DNA of 9,309 nt. Source: a bacterium. Lineage in GTDB: Bacteria > Patescibacteriota > Minisyncoccia > Phycocordibacterales > JAKEFN01. The position numbers and the translations under genes were made by a program. Where the stretch lies: NCBI GenBank assembly GCA_022616085.1, contig JAKEFN010000068.1:1-9309 (forward strand), in the 5' to 3' direction. This document shows positions 6,236 through 9,309 of this stretch, piece by piece; positions within the stretch are counted from its first letter, which is position 1, and each line of letters begins with the position of its first letter. The notes under the pieces were generated by a model, which saw only the letters and a program-made list of their open reading frames with translations, did no database searches and was not told the DNA's origin.

Positions 6236-8464
6236 TCATTCCGCAATCTCTTCAGCTTCGCCAAGCCGAATAGAGAGAATTTTTGAAATGGCGTCCTGTC
6301 CCATAGTAATGCCGAAAAGGACTCCCGCGCGCGCCATAGTCTCGCGATTGTGCGTGATTATAATAAGCTCGCTTCTTTTGGCAAGAGTCTGAAGCATGTC
6401 TCCGTATTTCGCGGAGTTCGTCTCGTCAAGCGCGGCGTCCGTTTCATCAAGAACCAAAAAAGGCGGCGGATGCACCTGCGATACGGCAAAAAGAAGCGCA
6501 AGCGAAGTAAGCGTCCGCTCCCCGCCCGAGAGCGCTTCAAGGCCGCGGATGCGCTTCCGCGGATGGTTGATTTCCACGGAAAGGCCGGTTTCTTCGCGGA
6601 TTACCTCGTCTTCTTCCGGAAGTTCCATATCCCCCCTCTTCCTTTTCAACTCCTTCACAATCAAAAGCCGCGCGGTTCCTCCCCCGAACATAATCTCAAA
6701 GAAATGCTGAAATTCCTTGTTTATGTTCGCAAGGCCGTTTTCGAATTCGCTCGCAAGCTTCTCCGAGAGGTCGCGGAGGAGCTTCCCGAGCGTTTCTGCG
6801 CTCTTTTCGAGATCGCCGATCTCGCGCTCAAGAAATGCATCGCGCTCCTTGGCATCCTCGTATTCTTTAATGATATCATCGCCCCCGCCCGCGCCGAATT
6901 CCTCGATTTTTATTTTAATGCGCTCGATATTCTTCGCCCGAGCATCTTGTTCGCTCCGCGGCTCGCGCAAAAAATCTTCCGCCACATCTTCGGGATTCCG
7001 AAAGGCGATTGCTTCTTTTCCCCCCAGCACGGCGGCTTCGCGGAGATTATCTTCAAAAGACGTTTCCGCGCGCTTCATATTTTCCGCCCGCATGTGAAGC
7101 GCGTCAAAAGCGGCTTCGGCGCTCTTGCGTTCGGTCATTTTTTCAAACAAAAGCCGTTCGCCTTCGCGTATCGAATGTTCCTCCTCCCTGATCCGCCGTT
7201 CCGCCGCCGAAAAAAGTTCGCGAAGCTCTTCTTCCTCCGTCCGTTTGCGCTCCAGGTCGTCTCTCCGGGCGCGAAGTTCCGCGTTTGTTTTCTCCATGTC
7301 AAAAGAATCTGAAGCTTCAATAACCTCCTTTTTTTCACTCCCCTTCGAACGCGCAAGGTTATAGATAAGATCGCGAATGCGCTCCAAAAATTCTTTCATC
7401 ATGAAAAGATCATTCGTTCCGAGCGCTTTATCGACAAAACCCTGCAATTTCCGCCGTATCTCTTCCACATGCGCGCGGGGAATTGTATCGCCCTCCTTTT
7501 CACTCGATAAAACCGCTTCGCGCCTTGATTCGTATTGAATAATGCCTTCAAGCCGTCCCATTTCGCGGGATAATTCTTCCTTCTCTCTCCGAACGCGGCT
7601 AAGTTCTTGAGAGAGTTCCACAAGCTCCCCGTTTCTCTCGCGCTCTCCGCCGGCCTCAATGCCTTTTTTAAGTTCGGCTATTTCTCGGTCAAGCCGCGCC
7701 CGCTCGTCTTCGATTTTTCTCCGTTCAATATCAATACGCTCTTTTTCTCCTCGTATGAAAGCGTTCTCGATGGCGAAATACTCTTGACACAGTGCGGCCA
7801 ATTCTTTTTTCAAATCATGCGCGCGTTCAAGTTTCTTCATCTGCTTCTTGAGAAAATTGAGCCGCGGCGCGAGCTCTTCGCGAATCGCGCGAACCTGCGC
7901 CATATTTTCCTGCGTTTTCACAAGCTTCCGCTCGCTCTCGGCAATCTTGAAATGATAAATCCGAAGCCCGAGCGCGTCTTCAATCATCTCTTTGCGTTCC
8001 GTGCTTCGCGCGGCGAGAATGCGATCGGCCTCCCCCTGCGCGATGATGTGGTGCGCGGACGTCCCGATATGCGCCGCAGAAAGAAGCTCGACGATATCTT
8101 TGAGCCGCACCCGCGTATCATTGATAAAATAAAGATTCGAAGAATCGCGGTGAATCTCGCGAGCGATCGAAATTTCATCGAAATCGGCGTTGAATACCCG
8201 CTTTTTATTGTCAAAAACAACCGCTACGCGGGCGCGATTCAATCGTCCGGTGCTTTTTGATCCGTTGAAGATGAGATCGTCTGTCCGCTTGCCGCGCATG
8301 GACTTTACGGATTGTTCGCCGAGCACGAACCGAAACGCTTCAACGATATTCGACTTTCCGGATCCGTTCGGTCCCACAATCGCCGTAATCGGAGTCGCAA
8401 ACTCAAGCACGCTTTTTTTTGCGAACGATTTGAATCCAGACAACTCAAGGCGTTTGAGGATCAT
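6236..8464 (-). CDS. smc: Compact SMC-family chromosome segregation ATPase
   Basis: A 742-residue SMC-type ATPase that would help compact and segregate the chromosome. Both halves of the ABC head are complete: MILKRLELSGFKSF, Walker A GPNGSGKSN (31-39), Q-loop HHIIAQGEAD (Q143), signature LSGGERTL (645-652), Walker B FLVLDETDAALDE (D673, E674) and the H-loop THNRE (H705). FGGGTARL (593-600) before the signature is also typical. Charged coiled coils span about 170-325 and 385-585, with a break near 470-535. Bacterial SMC is usually close to 1,200 residues with a folded hinge of about 150-200; here only about 60 residues (326-385) separate the coils, and I see no hinge glycine motifs and no Rad50-type CxxC hook. 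The gene is 88 bases downstream of rnc in the same direction and converges on priA with 23 bases between their stops. It ends in TGA. Confidence 0.93.
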   Translation of the reverse strand: MILKRLELSGFKSFAKKSVLEFATPITAIVGPNGSGKSNIVEAFRFVLGEQSVKSMRGKRTDDLIFNGSKSTGRLNRARVAVVFDNKKRVFNADFDEISIAREIHRDSSNLYFINDTRVRLKDIVELLSAAHIGTSAHHIIAQGEADRILAARSTERKEMIEDALGLRIYHFKIAESERKLVKTQENMAQVRAIREELAPRLNFLKKQMKKLERAHDLKKELAALCQEYFAIENAFIRGEKERIDIERRKIEDERARLDREIAELKKGIEAGGERERNGELVELSQELSRVRREKEELSREMGRLEGIIQYESRREAVLSSEKEGDTIPRAHVEEIRRKLQGFVDKALGTNDLFMMKEFLERIRDLIYNLARSKGSEKKEVIEASDSFDMEKTNAELRARRDDLERKRTEEEELRELFSAAERRIREEEHSIREGERLLFEKMTERKSAEAAFDALHMRAENMKRAETSFEDNLREAAVLGGKEAIAFRNPEDVAEDFLREPRSEQDARAKNIERIKIKIEEFGAGGGDDIIKEYEDAKERDAFLEREIGDLEKSAETLGKLLRDLSEKLASEFENGLANINKEFQHFFEIMFGGGTARLLIVKELKRKRGDMELPEEDEVIREETGLSVEINHPRKRIRGLEALSGGERTLTSLALLFAVSQVHPPPFLVLDETDAALDETNSAKYGDMLQTLAKRSELIIITHNRETMARAGVLFGITMGQDAISKILSIRLGEAEEIAE

Positions 8465-8496
8465 TATCTTCTATTTTATCATTCTTCAGAGTCGCA

Positions 8497-8505
8497 TCAT
8501 AGCAC
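8497..8505 (-). promoter_or_regulatory. Possible extended -10 promoter of smc
   Basis: On the minus strand the gap between rnc and smc contains TGCTATGAT, an extended -10 element (TG, one base, TATGAT with five of six consensus matches). No good -35 hexamer lies 16-18 bases upstream, which extended -10 promoters can tolerate. Transcription would begin near 8490, giving a leader of about 25 bases. smc may therefore be transcribed on its own as well as from rnc. I see no terminator between the two genes. Confidence 0.35.
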
Positions 8506-8552
8506 GGTATCTATAAAAGTTTTACTTTTTCATTTTTACCTTTTGTTTTTGA

Positions 8553-9254
8553 TTACCCCCATCCTTTCGCTCCAAGCCCTGCGTGAGCGGCATTCTGTTC
8601 CGCTTCCTGTTTTGATTTCCCTTCTCCCTTCGCAACCAAATCATCGCCCAAAAACACTCCTGATTCAAAAAATTTATCATGATCCGGACCCGATTCCCGA
8701 AGAACGCGATACTGCGGGGTGATATTCGCCTTTTCCTGCGCGCGCTCCTGGAAGAAGCTCTTCGCATCCTGCCATAAGCGTTTTTTCACAATATTTTCCG
8801 TATGGGGAAGGAGGTGGCGCGTGATGAACGCCTCGACCGCTTCGAAGCCGAGATCGAGATATATCGCGCCAACCACGGACTCGAATGTATTAGCGAGAAT
8901 ATAGGTTCGGGCGCGCCCGATATCCCGCGCCTCGCCTTTTGAGAGAAGGAGATAGTCATTCATGCCAAGTTCGCTCGCCACGGCGGAAATCGACGAGGTA
9001 TTTACAAGCGCGGCTCTGATAGAGGTCAGGTCCCCTTCGGTTTTGTCCGGATATTTCTGGAAAAGGAATTTCGTCACGACAAGCTCAAGCACCGCATCGC
9101 CGAGAAATTCCAGCCGCTCGTTATGCGGAAGCCCGAAATGGGGGTTTTCGTTGAGGTATGAGCGGTGCGTAAACGCCTGCTTCAAAAGGTCGATAGTATG
9201 AAATTGTATGCCTATCTTTTCGGCAAAAAGCGAGCAGTCTTTGGTTGGTGGCAT
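8553..9254 (-). CDS. rnc: Ribonuclease III
   Basis: A 233-residue double-strand-specific endoribonuclease that processes rRNA precursors and structured mRNAs, acting as a dimer. The catalytic domain (about 5-155) has the family signature HNERLEFLGDAVLEL (44-58) with E46, E49 and D53, and E73 in EGDLT. The second metal-binding motif reads LANTFESVVGAIYLD (120-134): the position of E. coli D114 is Asn (N122, codon AAT at 8891-8889), while the essential E117 equivalent (E125) is kept. The double-stranded RNA-binding domain spans about 163-229, with PQYRVL and KSKQEAEQNAAHAGL. Length matches the family. The ATG at 9254 gives the usual short N-terminus before FAEKIGIQF, but the frame is open upstream to the window edge and no Shine-Dalgarno is visible, so a start outside the window cannot be excluded. 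smc follows. Confidence 0.96.
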   Translation of the reverse strand: MPPTKDCSLFAEKIGIQFHTIDLLKQAFTHRSYLNENPHFGLPHNERLEFLGDAVLELVVTKFLFQKYPDKTEGDLTSIRAALVNTSSISAVASELGMNDYLLLSKGEARDIGRARTYILANTFESVVGAIYLDLGFEAVEAFITRHLLPHTENIVKKRLWQDAKSFFQERAQEKANITPQYRVLRESGPDHDKFFESGVFLGDDLVAKGEGKSKQEAEQNAAHAGLGAKGWG

Positions 9255-9309
9255 ATATGATGCGCTGAAAACAAAAAAATGTACCCATTCTTCCCGCGTG
9301 ATGTCTAGA
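9255..9309. other. Upstream end of window, no gene identified
   Basis: These 55 bases precede rnc. On the minus strand the rnc frame is open throughout and contains ITREEWVHFF, which may be the tail of an upstream reading frame or simply untranslated leader. On the plus strand only a nine-codon frame (9280-9309) is visible. I see no promoter or terminator. Confidence 0.3.

Noticed and set aside
6350..7312. A 320-codon plus-strand open frame, with others at 7607-8260 and 2788-3420
   Set aside because: They are antisense to the smc coiled-coil region and to murA. The Lys- and Glu-rich coding strand leaves few stops in the opposite frames. No motif supports them.
8515..8529. AAAAGT/ACTTTT hairpin between rnc and smc
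   Set aside because: It is a short, wholly AT-rich stem, too weak to be called a terminator.

Overview
The window looks like a housekeeping segment of a bacterial chromosome, most likely from the Candidate Phyla Radiation (Patescibacteria, Parcubacteria-like). I infer this from reduced or divergent core proteins: a PriA whose helicase motifs are lost, an SMC of only 742 residues, a short delta-prime clamp-loader subunit, and a membrane-anchored PEGA protein of a type common in that group. TGA and TAA both act as ordinary stops (TGA ends murA, priA and smc), so there is no sign of the TGA-to-glycine code of Gracilibacteria/Absconditabacteria. The taxonomic placement comes from protein features only and has not been tested by any search.

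Layout. Positions 1-73 hold the last 23 codons of an unidentified plus-strand gene. A convergent intergenic stretch follows (74-215), rich in nested inverted repeats. A minus-strand cluster, read from 3390 down to 216, carries murA (peptidoglycan precursor synthesis), mreB (cell-shape actin) and a holB-like gene (DNA polymerase III delta-prime). murA and mreB overlap by 4 bases. A 33-bp-arm hairpin built from a 7-base repeat lies between mreB and holB and ends six bases before the holB start codon. Divergent from murA is a plus-strand pair, a PEGA-domain membrane protein followed closely by a PriA-like protein (3462-6212). Convergent with that pair is a minus-strand pair, rnc (RNase III) then smc, filling 9254 to 6236.

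How the genes fit together. murA and mreB link wall precursor supply to the cytoskeleton that positions wall synthesis, and the PEGA protein may also act at the envelope. holB, priA, smc and rnc belong to replication, replication restart, chromosome organisation and RNA processing. rnc next to smc is a widely conserved bacterial pairing.

I found no defence system, CRISPR array, tRNA, rRNA or complete insertion sequence. The points most worth a second look are the apparently helicase-dead PriA, the SMC without a recognisable hinge domain, the heptamer-built hairpin, the folded stretch at 89-217, and an Asn in place of a metal-binding Asp in RNase III.
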